A DNA stretch of 64,000 nucleotides from Terrisporobacter mayombei (lineage in GTDB: Bacteria; Bacillota; Clostridia; Peptostreptococcales; Peptostreptococcaceae). The stretch covers positions 40,355 to 104,354 of the forward strand of contig NZ_JACRYU010000005.1 of the NCBI RefSeq assembly GCF_014333445.1. Direction: 5' to 3'. This document shows, one piece after another, positions 1-10,681 of this stretch. The notes under the pieces are model-generated. The model was not told the origin of the DNA, searched no databases, and saw only the letters and a program-made list of their open reading frames with translations. The stretch's first letter is position 1, and the number at the start of each line of letters is the position of its first letter. The translations under genes and the position numbers were made by a program.

Positions 1-1050
1 GCTATAGACTCAATGATACCAATAGGTAGAGGTCAAAGAGAGCTTATCATAGGTGATAGACAAACTGGTAAAACTTCTATAGTTATAGATACAATACTAA
101 ACCAAAAAGGTAAAGATGTTATATGTATATATGTTGCTATAGGACAAAAACGTTCTACAGTTGCTCAATTAGTTAACACATTAGAACAAGGTGGAGCTAT
201 GGATTATACAATAGTTGTATCAGCTACAGCTTCTGAATCTGCACCACTTCAATACCTTGCACCTTATGCAGGAGCTGCAATGGGTGAAGAGTTTATGTTT
301 AATGGAAAACATGTTCTTATAGTATATGATGATTTAAGTAAACAAGCTGTTGCTTATAGAGAAATGTCATTACTACTTAGAAGACCACCAGGTCGTGAAG
401 CTTACCCAGGGGATGTATTCTACTTACATTCAAGATTACTTGAAAGAGCAGCTAAGCTATCAGATGAATTGGGTGGAGGGTCTATGACTGCACTTCCAAT
501 CATAGAAACTCAAGCAGGGGACGTTTCTGCGTATATACCAACAAACGTTATATCAATAACTGATGGACAAATATACTTACAACCAGAATTATTCTATTCA
601 GGTGTAAGACCAGCAGTTGATCCTGGTATATCAGTATCAAGGGTTGGTGGTAGTGCCCAAATAAAATCAATGAAAAAAGTTGCAGGTACATTAAAGCTTG
701 CTTATTCACAATATAGAGAACTTGCATCATTCTCTCAATTTGGATCTGACTTAGATGAAGATACTAAGAAGAGACTTGCTCAAGGGGAAAGAATAGTTGA
801 AGTTTTAAAACAAGATGAAACTGACCCTATAGCCGTTCAAAACCAAGTTATGATAATATTTGCTGTTATAAATAACTTCTTAGAAGATATACCAGTAAAT
901 AATGTTAAGAGATTTGAAAAAGAATTATATAGATTTGTAGATGAGAATTACCCAGAAATATCTAACAGGATATTAACAGGAGAAGACTTCTCTTCTGATT
1001 TAACAAACGCAATAGTAGAATTCAAGAAAAATTTTGTTATTGAAGCGTAA
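1..1050 (+). CDS. atpA: F1 ATP synthase subunit alpha (5'-truncated by window edge)
   Basis: Alpha subunit of the F1 sector of the membrane-bound ATP synthase; with beta it forms the hexameric head on the cytoplasmic face, alpha carrying the non-catalytic nucleotide sites. The frame is already open at base 1, so about 150 N-terminal residues of the usual ~500 are outside the window and 349 are seen. The P-loop GDRQTGKT lies at window codons 18-25 and the family segment [10 protein letters not shown] starts near codon 211. It is the first visible gene of an alpha-gamma-beta-epsilon run; delta and the F0 genes are expected upstream. Only 27 bases separate its stop from atpG, and they contain the atpG ribosome site. 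Confidence 0.98.
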   Translation, partial: AIDSMIPIGRGQRELIIGDRQTGKTSIVIDTILNQKGKDVICIYVAIGQKRSTVAQLVNTLEQGGAMDYTIVVSATASESAPLQYLAPYAGAAMGEEFMFNGKHVLIVYDDLSKQAVAYREMSLLLRRPPGREAYPGDVFYLHSRLLERAAKLSDELGGGSMTALPIIETQAGDVSAYIPTNVISITDGQIYLQPELFYSGVRPAVDPGISVSRVGGSAQIKSMKKVAGTLKLAYSQYRELASFSQFGSDLDEDTKKRLAQGERIVEVLKQDETDPIAVQNQVMIIFAVINNFLEDIPVNNVKRFEKELYRFVDENYPEISNRILTGEDFSSDLTNAIVEFKKNFVIEA

Positions 1051-1077
1051 TCCTTTTTAACAAAGGAGGTAAATTAA

Positions 1078-1947
1078 TTGGCAGGAGCTGGAATTAAAGA
1101 GATTAAGACACGTATTAACAGTGTTAATAGTACAAAGCAGGTTACTAAAGCAATGGAACTTGTTGCTTCTTCAAAAATGAGAAAGGCAAAAGATAGAGCT
1201 TTAGCTGCTAGACCGTACTTTGGAACAATGTATGATACAGTGAAAGATATAGCTACAAATACTCGTGGCGTGAGAAATGTATTTTTAAAACAAAGAGAAG
1301 TAAAAAATAAATGTTATATTGTTGTTGCTGGAGATAGAGGACTGGCAGGAGGATATAACTCAAATATACTTAAATTGACTCTTAGTCATATGGATGGAAA
1401 AAAAGAAAAAGTTATGACTATAGGGAAAAAATCTACGGAATTTTTCCAAAAAAGAGGTTATGATATATTAAAATCAGCTGAAAGTGTTGAGAAATGTGAC
1501 TATGATGAAACATTAGCTTTTGCTCAGGAAGCTATGGATTTATATAAAAAAGGTGAAATAGATGAAGTATATATGGTATATACAGAATTTGTATCTCCTT
1601 TGACTCAAAGTCCAAAATTATTAAAAGTGCTACCTTTAGCATTCGAAAAAGAAGAAAATAAGGAAACAAAAGAGCAAGTTGCAAAAGGAGCTAGAGTTCA
1701 ATACTTACCATCAGCAGAAGTTGTTTTAGGTCACATAATACCTAAATATGTATCTGGAATAGTTTATGATGGAGTTATAGAATCTTTCGCATCTGAACAA
1801 GCTGCAAGAAGAACTGCAATGAGTTCAGCAACTGATAATGCAGACGAGATGCTATCTAATTTAGAGTTAAGTTACAATAGGGCAAGACAATCAGCAGTAA
1901 CTCAAGAAATAACAGAGATAGTAGGCGGAGTAGAAGCTCTAAAATAA
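1078..1947 (+). CDS. atpG: F1 ATP synthase subunit gamma
   Basis: Gamma is the central stalk that turns inside the alpha3-beta3 head and couples proton or sodium flow to ATP synthesis. The 289-residue protein has the usual length and the conserved N-terminal helix (IKEIKTRINSVNSTKQVTKA) and a C-terminal helix ending in a TQEITEIVGG segment. The start is TTG, chosen because AAAGGAGG sits 7 bases upstream and the protein then begins exactly where homologues begin (MAGAGIKEIK). It lies between atpA and atpD in one operon, with 12 bases before atpD. Confidence 0.97.
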   Translation: MAGAGIKEIKTRINSVNSTKQVTKAMELVASSKMRKAKDRALAARPYFGTMYDTVKDIATNTRGVRNVFLKQREVKNKCYIVVAGDRGLAGGYNSNILKLTLSHMDGKKEKVMTIGKKSTEFFQKRGYDILKSAESVEKCDYDETLAFAQEAMDLYKKGEIDEVYMVYTEFVSPLTQSPKLLKVLPLAFEKEENKETKEQVAKGARVQYLPSAEVVLGHIIPKYVSGIVYDGVIESFASEQAARRTAMSSATDNADEMLSNLELSYNRARQSAVTQEITEIVGGVEALK

Positions 1948-1956
1948 GGAGGTTAG

Positions 1957-3354
<1,398 letters not shown>

Positions 3355-3357
3355 GTC

Positions 3358-3636
3358 ATGGCAAGTATATTTCCATTAGAAATAGTTACTCCAGAAAAAG
3401 TTTTCTACAAAGGCGATGTAGAAATGGTTATTACTAGAACAACACAAGGTGATAGGGCTGTTCTTAAAAATCATATACCTTTTGTAGTTGGTTTAGTAAA
3501 TGGAGAATTAAGAATAAAAAAAGACGGAAAATTTATATCGGGTCAAATATCTGAAGGTTTCATGACAGTTAGTAAAGAAAAAACAACTATACTAACTGAG
3601 TCTGCTAAGTGGAACGATGAAGCTAAAGGATTTTAA
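3358..3636 (+). CDS. atpC: F1 ATP synthase subunit epsilon, N-terminal domain only
   Basis: Epsilon links gamma to the c-ring and, through a C-terminal helical hairpin, restrains ATP hydrolysis in many bacteria. Only 92 residues are encoded here, against the usual ~130-140. The beta-sandwich domain is complete (PLEIVTPEKVFYKGDVEMV at the start, ISEGFMTVSKEKTTILTESA near the end) but the protein stops where the helical hairpin should start. No coding continuation is seen in another frame: a terminator follows within 30 bases. The short form therefore looks natural, not frameshifted. It is the last gene of the operon. Confidence 0.9.
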   Translation: MASIFPLEIVTPEKVFYKGDVEMVITRTTQGDRAVLKNHIPFVVGLVNGELRIKKDGKFISGQISEGFMTVSKEKTTILTESAKWNDEAKGF

Positions 3637-3660
3637 TGATACAATATGAATTTATATAAA

Positions 3661-3690
3661 AAAGACTAGGAAAATCCTAGTCTTTTTTAT
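3661..3690 (+). terminator. Intrinsic terminator of the atp operon
   Basis: A 9-bp perfect stem (AAGACTAGG / CCTAGTCTT) with an AAAAT loop runs into six T, 25 bases after atpC. It closes the ATP synthase operon and separates it from acpS. Confidence 0.92.
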
Positions 3691-3785
3691 ATTATTAAAT
3701 GTTATTCATATTATCGCGTTTATAAAAAATGTATATAATTAATATAGTATAATTATTAATTATATAAATATTAAAGGAGAAATTT

Positions 3786-4163
3786 ATGAATATTATAGAT
3801 ATAGGAATAGATATTACAGAAATAGATAGAATAAGAGAGGCTTTAAATAAAAAAGGAAACTTTTTAAAAAAGATGTTCACAGATAAAGAAATTGAGATGT
3901 TTGAGCAGAGGGGAAATAGTATTCAAACTATAGCAGGAAACTTTGCGGCTAAAGAGGCTATTAGTAAATCTTTAGGATTAGGTATAAGGGGTTATAATTT
4001 TAAAGATATAGAAATATTAAGAGATGATTTAGGTAAACCAATAGTAAATACTTATAATAATTTAGAAAAGATTTGCATAAAATATAGTATTCTAGAGATA
4101 AAAGTATCAATATCTCATGGAAGAGATTATGCTGTTGCAAATGCTATCGCTGTTAAAGAATAA
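3786..4163 (+). CDS. acpS: Holo-[acyl-carrier-protein] synthase
   Basis: Moves 4'-phosphopantetheine from coenzyme A to the serine of apo-acyl carrier protein, switching on fatty acid synthesis in the cytoplasm. The 125-residue protein has the family length and both signature segments: GIDITEIDRI near the N terminus (magnesium-binding Asp) and FAAKEAISKSLG at about residues 54-65. ATG follows AAAGGAGA with a 7-base gap. It begins about 95 bases after the atp terminator with its own AT-rich promoter region and is followed 54 bases later by the gerS-like gene, as in C. difficile-type genomes. Confidence 0.95.
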   Translation: MNIIDIGIDITEIDRIREALNKKGNFLKKMFTDKEIEMFEQRGNSIQTIAGNFAAKEAISKSLGLGIRGYNFKDIEILRDDLGKPIVNTYNNLEKICIKYSILEIKVSISHGRDYAVANAIAVKE

Positions 4164-4217
4164 TAGGAATAAATATTTATAATATTTTAAAAATGAAAAT
4201 AGGATAGGAGGTAGTGT

Positions 4218-4811
4218 GTGAGAAATAAGTGGCTAATATTGTTGATGACTTTTTTTATAACAGTTATGTCTGTTTCAATTGGCTGTGAACGAAAAGAATA
4301 CACTAAAGAAGAAGTTTATGAGGATTTTCAAAAACAAATTACTAAAATAACATCATATACTTGTATAGCAAATGTAGAAGCAATAGCAAATAATACCACT
4401 ACAAAATATGTTTTTAAACATACATATAAAAAACCTGATTATTATAAGTTAGAAGTAAAATCACCAGAAAATATTAAAGGAAAAGTGATGGAATATAAAG
4501 GTGATAAATTAACTGTACATAATCCTAATATTAATGACACAATAGAACTACCAAATGTAAATAATGATAACCATTATCTTTTTATTGGAGACTTTATAAA
4601 TAATTATCTAGAAAATGAATCAGCTATATTAGAATCTACACAAGATCAATTAAAGATAGAAATAAAAATACCTGGAGATAATAAGTATTTTAATAAACAG
4701 ATATTATATGTAAATAATAAGACTAAGAATCCAGAAAAAATGGAAATAATAGATTATGAAGGATCACCTAGATTTATAGTAACATATGAAGAGTTTAAAT
4801 ATGAAAAGTAA
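4218..4811 (+). CDS. gerS: GerS-like spore germination lipoprotein
   Basis: Probable lipoprotein of 197 residues. The N terminus is basic then hydrophobic and ends in the lipobox SVSIGC, which puts the lipidated cysteine near residue 23. The rest is a mixed alpha/beta domain of the LolA/outer-membrane-lipoprotein-sorting type (YKLEVKSPENIKGKVMEYKG and a FIVTYEEFKYEK end). In C. difficile, GerS occupies the same place after acpS and is needed for cortex breakdown with CwlD; the identification here rests on position, size, lipobox and fold type, not on an alignment. GTG is chosen as start because AGGAGGT precedes it. In C. difficile alr2 follows gerS; here no racemase gene is present. Confidence 0.68.
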   Translation: MRNKWLILLMTFFITVMSVSIGCERKEYTKEEVYEDFQKQITKITSYTCIANVEAIANNTTTKYVFKHTYKKPDYYKLEVKSPENIKGKVMEYKGDKLTVHNPNINDTIELPNVNNDNHYLFIGDFINNYLENESAILESTQDQLKIEIKIPGDNKYFNKQILYVNNKTKNPEKMEIIDYEGSPRFIVTYEEFKYEK

Positions 4812-5158
4812 CTAATAATATAAAAACAACTTAAGAGAAATCTAGATGACGTAATGATTAATGATATCAAAATAAAAAAGGATACTATAAGTCATAATCA
4901 AATAATAGTTAATGTATATATTTTATAATGATTTTTTTGCTCCAAAAATAATTATTAAAGACATAAAAAAGGTTGTGCAGGTTATAATAGTTAACAGATA
5001 GTATATGACTGGGAAAGAGAGTAATACGACATCATGTTTGAACTAACTTATAATATGCACGACAGTTATGTGTACTTATATGGAAACAAATGCAATTTTA
5101 CAATCATGCATCAATCTGATAAAATAAAAAGAGATATTGTTCTCTGGGAGGCGATTTT
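4812..5158 (+). other. Gene-free stretch between gerS and mazE
   Basis: About 350 bases with no convincing gene and no clear terminator. This is the slot where C. difficile carries the alanine racemase gene alr2, but I see no recognisable racemase remnant. The distal part reads as a 42-codon open frame (5034-5162) that overlaps the mazE start, with only a weak ribosome site. Confidence 0.6.
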
Positions 5159-5440
5159 GTGAGCAATAAGAATAAAGAAAAAATTATGTTTACTTTACCT
5201 GACTATATTTTATCTGAAGTTGATCAAATAGTTCAGATGGAAAATAGTAACAGAGAAGATTTTGCAAAGGCAGCTTTTCAGTTCTATATAACTCAGAAAA
5301 AGAAAATCAGCTTAAAAGAAAGCATGATAAAGGGTTATAAAGAGATGGCAAACATTAACTTATCATTAGCGGAGCTTGGTATGACAGATGAAGTATCTTT
5401 AGATGATGATTCTTCAGGAGACATAGCAAAAGTTGAGTAA
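5159..5440 (+). CDS. mazE: MazE/NdoAI-type antitoxin (ribbon-helix-helix)
   Basis: Antitoxin that neutralises the adjacent MazF endoribonuclease and usually represses the pair. The 93-residue protein opens with a ribbon-helix-helix pattern ([17 protein letters not shown]) and ends in an acidic tail (DDDSSGD) typical of the toxin-binding region. The start is GTG, preceded by GGGAGG with an 8-base gap. Its stop overlaps the first codons of mazF by 8 bases, the usual coupling for this pair. Confidence 0.87.
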   Translation: MSNKNKEKIMFTLPDYILSEVDQIVQMENSNREDFAKAAFQFYITQKKKISLKESMIKGYKEMANINLSLAELGMTDEVSLDDDSSGDIAKVE

Positions 5441-5798
5441 TCTTAGCTTAGATATTAAGCGAGGAGACTTATTTTATGCAGATTTAAGTCCAGTCATAGG
5501 TTCGGAACAAGGTGGCGTTAGGCCTGTTTTAATCATTCAAAATAATATAGGAAATAAATATAGTCCTACTGTCATAATAGCGGCTATAACATCCCAGATT
5601 AATAAAGCAAAATTGCCGACTCATATAGAGATAAGTTCCAGTGAATATGGACTTAATAAAGACTCTGTTATTCTCTTAGAACAGATAAGAACTATAGATA
5701 AAAAACGTCTAAGAGAAAAAATTGGTTATCTAGATAATAAGACGATGCTAAAAGTAAATAATGGACTGCAAATAAGTTTAGATTTATTTAGCATATAA
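5433..5798 (+). CDS. mazF: MazF/NdoA-type mRNA interferase toxin
   Basis: Sequence-specific endoribonuclease of the PemK/MazF fold that cleaves mRNA when free of its antitoxin. The 121-residue protein contains the family core: [20 protein letters not shown] near residue 10, [19 protein letters not shown] and [12 protein letters not shown]. The start is a TTG inside the end of mazE (shared TTGAGTAA), so the toxin is translationally coupled to its antitoxin. A strong hairpin terminator follows directly. Confidence 0.95.
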   Translation: MSNLSLDIKRGDLFYADLSPVIGSEQGGVRPVLIIQNNIGNKYSPTVIIAAITSQINKAKLPTHIEISSSEYGLNKDSVILLEQIRTIDKKRLREKIGYLDNKTMLKVNNGLQISLDLFSI

Positions 5799-5799
5799 A

Positions 5800-5836
5800 A
5801 AATTATTGATATATTAGCATATCAATAATTTTTTTG
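5800..5836 (+). terminator. Terminator after mazEF
   Basis: 13-bp perfect inverted repeat (AAATTATTGATAT and its complement, six-base loop) followed by a run of T, starting just after the mazF stop. Confidence 0.9.
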
Positions 5837-5872
5837 TTTTATATACAAAAAACACAAAAAATTCCATAAAGA

Positions 5873-5881
5873 TGATATAAT
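5873..5881 (+). promoter_or_regulatory. Candidate extended -10 promoter of the transketolase pair
   Basis: TGATATAAT, a match to an extended -10 element (TG-n-TATAAT), lies 70 bases before the transketolase start and after the mazF terminator. No good -35 hexamer is visible, which fits an extended -10 promoter. Confidence 0.5.
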
Positions 5882-5950
5882 ATAATGAGATTTAAATACA
5901 ATATGGCTAATTAACCAATAGGCTCAGTATATAACTAGGAGGTAAATTAC

Positions 5951-6778
5951 ATGAGAGACCATAAAGGATTAAATGAAATCACTAATGTCATAAGAAAAGA
6001 CATTGTCTCAATGATAGGTAAATCAAAATCAGGGCATCCAGGAGGTTCATTATCAGCAGTTGAAATATTAACAGCTCTTTATTTTGACCAAATGAATGTA
6101 GATCCAACAAATCCAAAGATGGAAGATAGAGATAGATTTGTTTTATCAAAAGGTCATGCAGCACCAGCACTATATGCTACTTTGGCTAAAAGAGGATACT
6201 TTGATAGAGAAGAATTAAATTATTTAAGAAAAACAGGAAGTATGCTTCAAGGTCATCCAGATATGAAAAAGGTTCCGGGGGTTGAAATGTCAACAGGTTC
6301 TTTAGGTCAAGGATTTTCAGTTGCTTGTGGAATGGCAATGGCATCTAAATTAGATAATGCTCCATGGAATGTTTATGCATTACTTGGTGATGGAGAAGTT
6401 CAAGAAGGTATAGTTTGGGAAGCAGCCATGAGTGCGGCACATTATAAGCTTGATAATATGATAGCTTTTCTTGATTATAATGGACTTCAAATCGATGGAG
6501 AAGTTGAGTCAGTAATGAGCATTAATCCTATAGAAGATAAGTTTAAGACTTTTGGATGGAATGTAATAACAATCGATGGTCATGACTTTGACCAGATATT
6601 TGCAGCTTTAGATATGGCAAAAGATACAGTAGGTAAACCAACAATGATAATCGCGAAAACTATAAAAGGTAAAGGTGTGTCTTTCATGGAAAATCAAGCT
6701 TCGTGGCATGGAAGTGCACCAAATGCAGAACAAGTTGAACAAGCATTATCAGAATTAGGAGGTGCTTTCCATGAGTAA
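5951..6778 (+). CDS. Transketolase, N-terminal (thiamine diphosphate-binding) subunit
   Basis: Half of a split transketolase, which moves two-carbon ketol units between sugar phosphates in the non-oxidative pentose phosphate pathway. The 275-residue protein carries the ThDP/magnesium-binding part: [24 protein letters not shown], and the [18 protein letters not shown] motif near residue 147. It corresponds to the first half of a full-length ~660-residue enzyme. The ATG follows AGGAGG at good spacing. Its stop overlaps the next gene's ATG by 8 bases, so the two subunits are made in step. Confidence 0.95.
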   Translation: MRDHKGLNEITNVIRKDIVSMIGKSKSGHPGGSLSAVEILTALYFDQMNVDPTNPKMEDRDRFVLSKGHAAPALYATLAKRGYFDREELNYLRKTGSMLQGHPDMKKVPGVEMSTGSLGQGFSVACGMAMASKLDNAPWNVYALLGDGEVQEGIVWEAAMSAAHYKLDNMIAFLDYNGLQIDGEVESVMSINPIEDKFKTFGWNVITIDGHDFDQIFAALDMAKDTVGKPTMIIAKTIKGKGVSFMENQASWHGSAPNAEQVEQALSELGGAFHE

Positions 6779-7703
6779 TAAAATAGCAACTAGAGATGCT
6801 TACGGAAAAGCTTTAGTAAAGTTAGGACAAGTAAATGATGATGTAGTAGTTTTAGATGCAGACTTATCTAAATCAACTAAAACAAATGATTTCTTTAAAG
6901 CGTATCCAAATAGATTTTTCAACATGGGTATAGCAGAACAAAACTTAATAGGAGCAGCTTGTGGTTTTGCAGCAGCAGGTAAAATTCCTTTTGCGAGTAC
7001 ATTTGCAATGTTTGCTACTGGAAGAGCATTTGAGGTTATAAGAAACTCTGTGTGTTATCCTAAATTAAATGTTAAAATATGTGCTACACATGCAGGTATA
7101 ACAGTTGGAGAAGATGGTGGATCTCATCAAAGTGTAGAAGATATATCATTAATGAGATCTGTGCCAAACATGACTGTATTAGTTCCAGCGGACGGAATAG
7201 AAGCTGAAAAAATGATACTTGAAGCTGCGAAGTTTAATGGACCTATGTACGTTAGACTTGGAAGAAGTGCAGTTCCTACATTATTTGATGAAAACTATGA
7301 ATTCAAAATAGGAAAAGGTGCTATATTAAGAGACGGTAATGATGCTACAATTATTGCTTGCGGTATTATGGTAAATGAAGCCTTAGTAGCAGCAGATATG
7401 TTAAAAGAAGAAAACATAGATGTTAGAGTAATAAATATGTCAACAATAAAACCTATAGATACAGAATTAATAGTTAGTGCAGCTAAGGAAACTAAAGCTA
7501 TAGTAACTGCTGAAGAACATAGTATTATCGGTGGTTTAGGATCAGCTGTTAGTGAAGTTGTATCAGAAAATCATCCAATAATAGTTAAAAAAGTTGGAAT
7601 GAATGATACTTTTGGTGAGTCAGGAACTCCAAATGAATTATTAGAGAAGTATGGATTAACAGCTAAAAACATAGCTGAAAAAGTTAGACAAGCACTAAAA
7701 TAG
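6771..7703 (+). CDS. Transketolase, C-terminal (pyrimidine-binding) subunit
   Basis: Second half of the split transketolase; it contributes the ThDP pyrimidine-binding face with the catalytic glutamate region ([15 protein letters not shown], about residue 57) and the C-terminal domain. ATG at 6771 is chosen over an in-frame GTG nine bases upstream because AGGAGG lies 8 bases before the ATG and inside the upstream gene. About 310 residues, normal for this subunit. A terminator follows. Confidence 0.95.
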   Translation: MSNKIATRDAYGKALVKLGQVNDDVVVLDADLSKSTKTNDFFKAYPNRFFNMGIAEQNLIGAACGFAAAGKIPFASTFAMFATGRAFEVIRNSVCYPKLNVKICATHAGITVGEDGGSHQSVEDISLMRSVPNMTVLVPADGIEAEKMILEAAKFNGPMYVRLGRSAVPTLFDENYEFKIGKGAILRDGNDATIIACGIMVNEALVAADMLKEENIDVRVINMSTIKPIDTELIVSAAKETKAIVTAEEHSIIGGLGSAVSEVVSENHPIIVKKVGMNDTFGESGTPNELLEKYGLTAKNIAEKVRQALK

Positions 7704-7718
7704 AGATAGATATTTTGA

Positions 7719-7750
7719 GCGTATTTAATATTTTGTTAAATACGCTTTTT
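7719..7750 (+). terminator. Terminator after transketolase
   Basis: 9-bp stem (GCGTATTTA / TAAATACGC) with a nine-base loop, followed by TTTTT. Confidence 0.9.
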
Positions 7751-7814
7751 GATTGCAAAATAATTCTACTATATAATATTCCTTCATATATTTATAAGAG
7801 ATAGGGGGGATAAT

Positions 7815-8231
7815 GTGGAGATTAAGTTTAATATCAAAGGAGTAATTTATGGTGTAATATTAACATTATTTATAGTACTAGGTTTTGTATTTATACCTAA
7901 GCTATTTTTAAACACATCTAAACCGGTTGATTTTACAATGGTTCAAAGAGAATCTATACCAGATAAAATACTAGATATAATGGATAAGTATGAAGATGAA
8001 GAACGAGCATTGGCAGTGAGGTTAGATGATAAAATCTATATAATCGTAACAAGAGGAGAAGAAAATAAAGGTATAGACATAGACAAAATTACAATAGACA
8101 ATGTAGATGAAAAAACTGTGATGACAGTTAATATTACATATAAGAAAAAGGAAGAATCAAATCCTTTTATAGTAGCTGAAACAAATTTAACATCTTTACC
8201 AGATAAAATTCAACTAAATACAGCTAAGTAA
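7815..8231 (+). CDS. Small membrane-anchored protein of unknown function
   Basis: 138 residues, start GTG preceded by AGGGGGG. One strong N-terminal membrane segment (about residues 9-29, VIYGVILTLFIVLGFVFIPK) with a short cytoplasmic start, then an extracytoplasmic domain of about 105 residues rich in beta strands (KIYIIVTRGEENKGI, VMTVNITYK). The strand pattern faintly resembles PrcB-type protease-associated domains, but I would not name it from that. It stands alone between two terminators. Confidence 0.75.
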   Translation: MEIKFNIKGVIYGVILTLFIVLGFVFIPKLFLNTSKPVDFTMVQRESIPDKILDIMDKYEDEERALAVRLDDKIYIIVTRGEENKGIDIDKITIDNVDEKTVMTVNITYKKKEESNPFIVAETNLTSLPDKIQLNTAK

Positions 8232-8235
8232 TAAT

Positions 8236-8271
8236 AAAAAGGCTCTTGAATATATAATTCAAGGGCCTTTT
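8236..8271. terminator. Bidirectional terminator between convergent genes
   Basis: 14-bp stem (AAAGGCTCTTGAAT with ATTCAAGGGCCTTT, one G-T pair) lies between the convergent 7815 and 8857 genes. It has T-rich sequence on both sides and can serve both. Confidence 0.85.
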
Positions 8272-8278
8272 ATGTAAA

Positions 8279-8857
8279 TTAAATAGATTTATTAGGTATT
8301 ATAATTCTTGATTCTGTTATAATATAGTCTAGCTGAGCGTCGTGAGGTTCTTTTGGTACTTTATTGAATATTTGTAAATCAAAAGCTATTCCTATTGTCA
8401 CCGCATCTTCTCTAATATTTTCTAAGAATCTATCATAAAATCCACCACCATATCCAAGCCTAAAACCATTTATATCATAAGCTACTGCAGGTACAATTAC
8501 CACATCTATATCTTTAATATTTATCTCTGGTGAGCAATTTGGTTTAGGTTCTCTGATATTATAAGCACCGTATTGAATTCCATTTTCAAAATCTTTTATT
8601 TGACAGGGTATTAGTTTCTTTTCTTTTATTATAGTAATGGGAGATGCTACAATTTTATCTAGTGATATTAATTCTTTTATTAAATTATCTGTTATTACTT
8701 CGTTATTAAAGTCTAAATAAAGCATGATAGTACTAGCATTTTTTATACAATCCATTTCAAGTAATTTATCTTTAATTATGTCAGAATTTTTTTTTATAAA
8801 ATTAGGTTGTTGTGTTTTTCTAAGACTAATGACTTTTTTTCTAAATTTTTTTTTCAT
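8279..8857 (-). CDS. 5-formyltetrahydrofolate cyclo-ligase family protein
   Basis: Converts 5-formyl-THF to 5,10-methenyl-THF with ATP, recycling an inhibitory folate. 192 residues, family length. The N-terminal basic helix (KKFRKKVISLRKTQQ) and the signature LGYGGGFYDRFL near residue 140 are present, with an extended C-terminal half (VPKEPHDAQLDYIITE) typical of the family. ATG is preceded by GAGGTG. It is transcribed alone, convergent with the small membrane protein. Confidence 0.92.
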   Translation of the reverse strand: MKKKFRKKVISLRKTQQPNFIKKNSDIIKDKLLEMDCIKNASTIMLYLDFNNEVITDNLIKELISLDKIVASPITIIKEKKLIPCQIKDFENGIQYGAYNIREPKPNCSPEINIKDIDVVIVPAVAYDINGFRLGYGGGFYDRFLENIREDAVTIGIAFDLQIFNKVPKEPHDAQLDYIITESRIIIPNKSI

Positions 8858-9023
8858 TTAATCTACACCTCTTATTGTGGTATTATATAGTTACCATATT
8901 TTATGTTCTTAACATAAATTTTAGTTAAGTTAGGGTATTAAATCAATAGAATTGATAAATAGTAATAAAAAGGTAGGCTAGTCATATAATATATAGTAGA
9001 TTAATTAAAGGAGATGTGAACAA

Positions 9024-10178
9024 ATGATATCTAAGAAAAGGGCTCTTATATATTCGATTTTCCTAGTTATAGTAACTATAATTGGGACAAGTATGTTTCA
9101 AATAACTTTTGGAGATAAAGTCATAATATCTAAGGAATTATATGAATCCTATGCCAAGTATAATAAGCTTTTAGGATTAGAGGAGCTTATAAAAGAAGAT
9201 TACTACCAAGAAGTATCGGAAGATAACTTGGTGGATGGTGCATTAAAAGGATTATTTGAAGGTCTTGATGATCCTTATTCTCAATATTATACAGTAGAAG
9301 AATTTAAAAGCTTACAAGAGCAAACTAGTGGCTCTTTTGTAGGTATAGGAGTTTACATAGGAATAAATCCAGCAGATAATAACATAACAATAATTTCGCC
9401 GATAGAAGGTTCTCCAGCATATGATGAAGGAATTAAGGCAGGAGATGTAGTATTAAGTGTAGATGGTAAACCTGTTGATCCAAATAAGCTTGATGAAGTA
9501 ACAAAAAAAATAAAAGGAAAAGAAAATACATATGTAAAATTAAAAGTAAAAAGAGGTAACAAAGAATTAGATTTTAAGGTGAAAAGACAAACAATAGTAA
9601 CTAAAAGTGTTGCAAGTGAAGTTATGGATGGAGATGTAGGATATCTAAGAATAACATCTTTTGATGAAAATACATATGAAGAATTTAAAGAACATTTAGC
9701 TGGATTGAAAGAACAAGGTATAAAAGGGCTAGTAATAGACTTGAGAGATAATCCTGGTGGCTTGCTAAATATTTGTGTTGATATAGCTGATGATCTAATA
9801 GGAAAAGGAACTATCGTTTACACAAAAGATAATTCAGGAAATAAAGAATATTATAAATCTGACGAAAAAGAGTTAGACCTTCCTATGGCTGTATTAATTA
9901 ATGGAGGTAGTGCATCGGCATCAGAGATTTTAACGGCTGCATTAGTTGATAATAATAAAGCTGCTGCCATTGGTGAGACATCTTTTGGTAAAGGTTTAGT
10001 TCAAAGTGTTAAGCAGCTTAAGGATGGAACTGGATATAAATTGACAACGGCTCAATACTATACTCCAAATGGAGATTATATAAATAAAAAAGGAATAACA
10101 CCTAAAATTAAAGAATCTGATTCTGAAAAGCAAATGAAATCAGCTATAGAATATATAAAAGGAAAAATTAAAGAATAA
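9024..10178 (+). CDS. C-terminal processing serine protease (S41 family, CtpA/CtpB type)
   Basis: Membrane-tethered periplasm-side protease that trims or degrades exported proteins, with CtpB-type roles in sporulation in relatives. 384 residues: one N-terminal membrane helix (about 8-28), a PDZ domain (about 105-190, with VGIGVYIG and GIKAGDVVLSVDGK), and the S41 catalytic domain. The catalytic pair is visible as Ser298 in GGSASASE and Lys323 in FGKGLVQ. There is no C-terminal peptidoglycan-binding domain, so it is the short form. ATG follows AAAGGAGA. The next gene is a 39-codon unit on the same strand. Confidence 0.93.
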   Translation: MISKKRALIYSIFLVIVTIIGTSMFQITFGDKVIISKELYESYAKYNKLLGLEELIKEDYYQEVSEDNLVDGALKGLFEGLDDPYSQYYTVEEFKSLQEQTSGSFVGIGVYIGINPADNNITIISPIEGSPAYDEGIKAGDVVLSVDGKPVDPNKLDEVTKKIKGKENTYVKLKVKRGNKELDFKVKRQTIVTKSVASEVMDGDVGYLRITSFDENTYEEFKEHLAGLKEQGIKGLVIDLRDNPGGLLNICVDIADDLIGKGTIVYTKDNSGNKEYYKSDEKELDLPMAVLINGGSASASEILTAALVDNNKAAAIGETSFGKGLVQSVKQLKDGTGYKLTTAQYYTPNGDYINKKGITPKIKESDSEKQMKSAIEYIKGKIKE

Positions 10179-10437
10179 ATTTTAATTATTTGATTTAATA
10201 AATTATTATTGGAAATAATTTAAATGTATAAGTAATAATATGGAAAATACTTAAATGATTTTTTTAAAATATATTAAAAAAGTAAGATAAATCAAATAAT
10301 GCAATATTTCAACAAAATATGATTATATAAATCATAAACCTAATAAAATTTCAAAAAAAATCAATTATTAAGAGGAAAAATAGACGTAATATAGAATTAC
10401 TTATATAAGTTAATAATCTTAGGTGGGAAGTGAGTTT

Positions 10438-10557
10438 ATGAGTAAAACTATAGCAAAAGTTGTTAACTTTCAAGAATATAAGGATAAAAAGAAGCAATTA
10501 GAAGTTGACAGGAAAGAACTTTTAGAGCTTATTAAACAAATAGTAACTACAAAATAA
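10438..10557 (+). CDS. Tiny conserved-looking protein of unknown function
   Basis: A 39-codon gene: it starts with ATG after AGGTGGG and ends inside a terminator hairpin. The product is basic and helical (MSKTIAKVVNFQEYKDKKKQ, then a leucine-rich helix LLELIKQIV). The ribosome site, a clean reading frame and a terminator that overlaps its stop codon support it as a real gene. Function unknown. Confidence 0.65.
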   Translation: MSKTIAKVVNFQEYKDKKKQLEVDRKELLELIKQIVTTK

Positions 10558-10580
10558 GAGACATATTGTCTCTTATTTTT
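10553..10580 (+). terminator. Terminator of the 39-codon gene
   Basis: 10-bp stem (AATAAGAGAC / GTCTCTTATT) with an ATATT loop and a T tract. The left arm includes the stop codon. Confidence 0.88.
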
Positions 10581-10649
10581 AGTTTTTGTATATTAAATCA
10601 TAAAAAGCATATTATTTTTAGATGATATTTCTATATTTTTATTTTTATA

Positions 10650-10676
10650 AATATAAAAGGAAGCCGAAGCTTCCTC
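10650..10676 (-). terminator. Terminator of the small acidic protein gene
   Basis: 7-bp stem (AGGAAGC / GCTTCCT) with a four-base loop; reading the minus strand it is followed by TTTTATATTT. Confidence 0.8.
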
Positions 10677-10681
10677 TCATG

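Noticed and set aside
5034..5162. 42-codon open frame just before mazE, overlapping its GTG start
   Set aside because: Overlap is suggestive of coupling, but there is only a weak, distant ribosome site and the protein shows no recognisable pattern. Not called as a gene.
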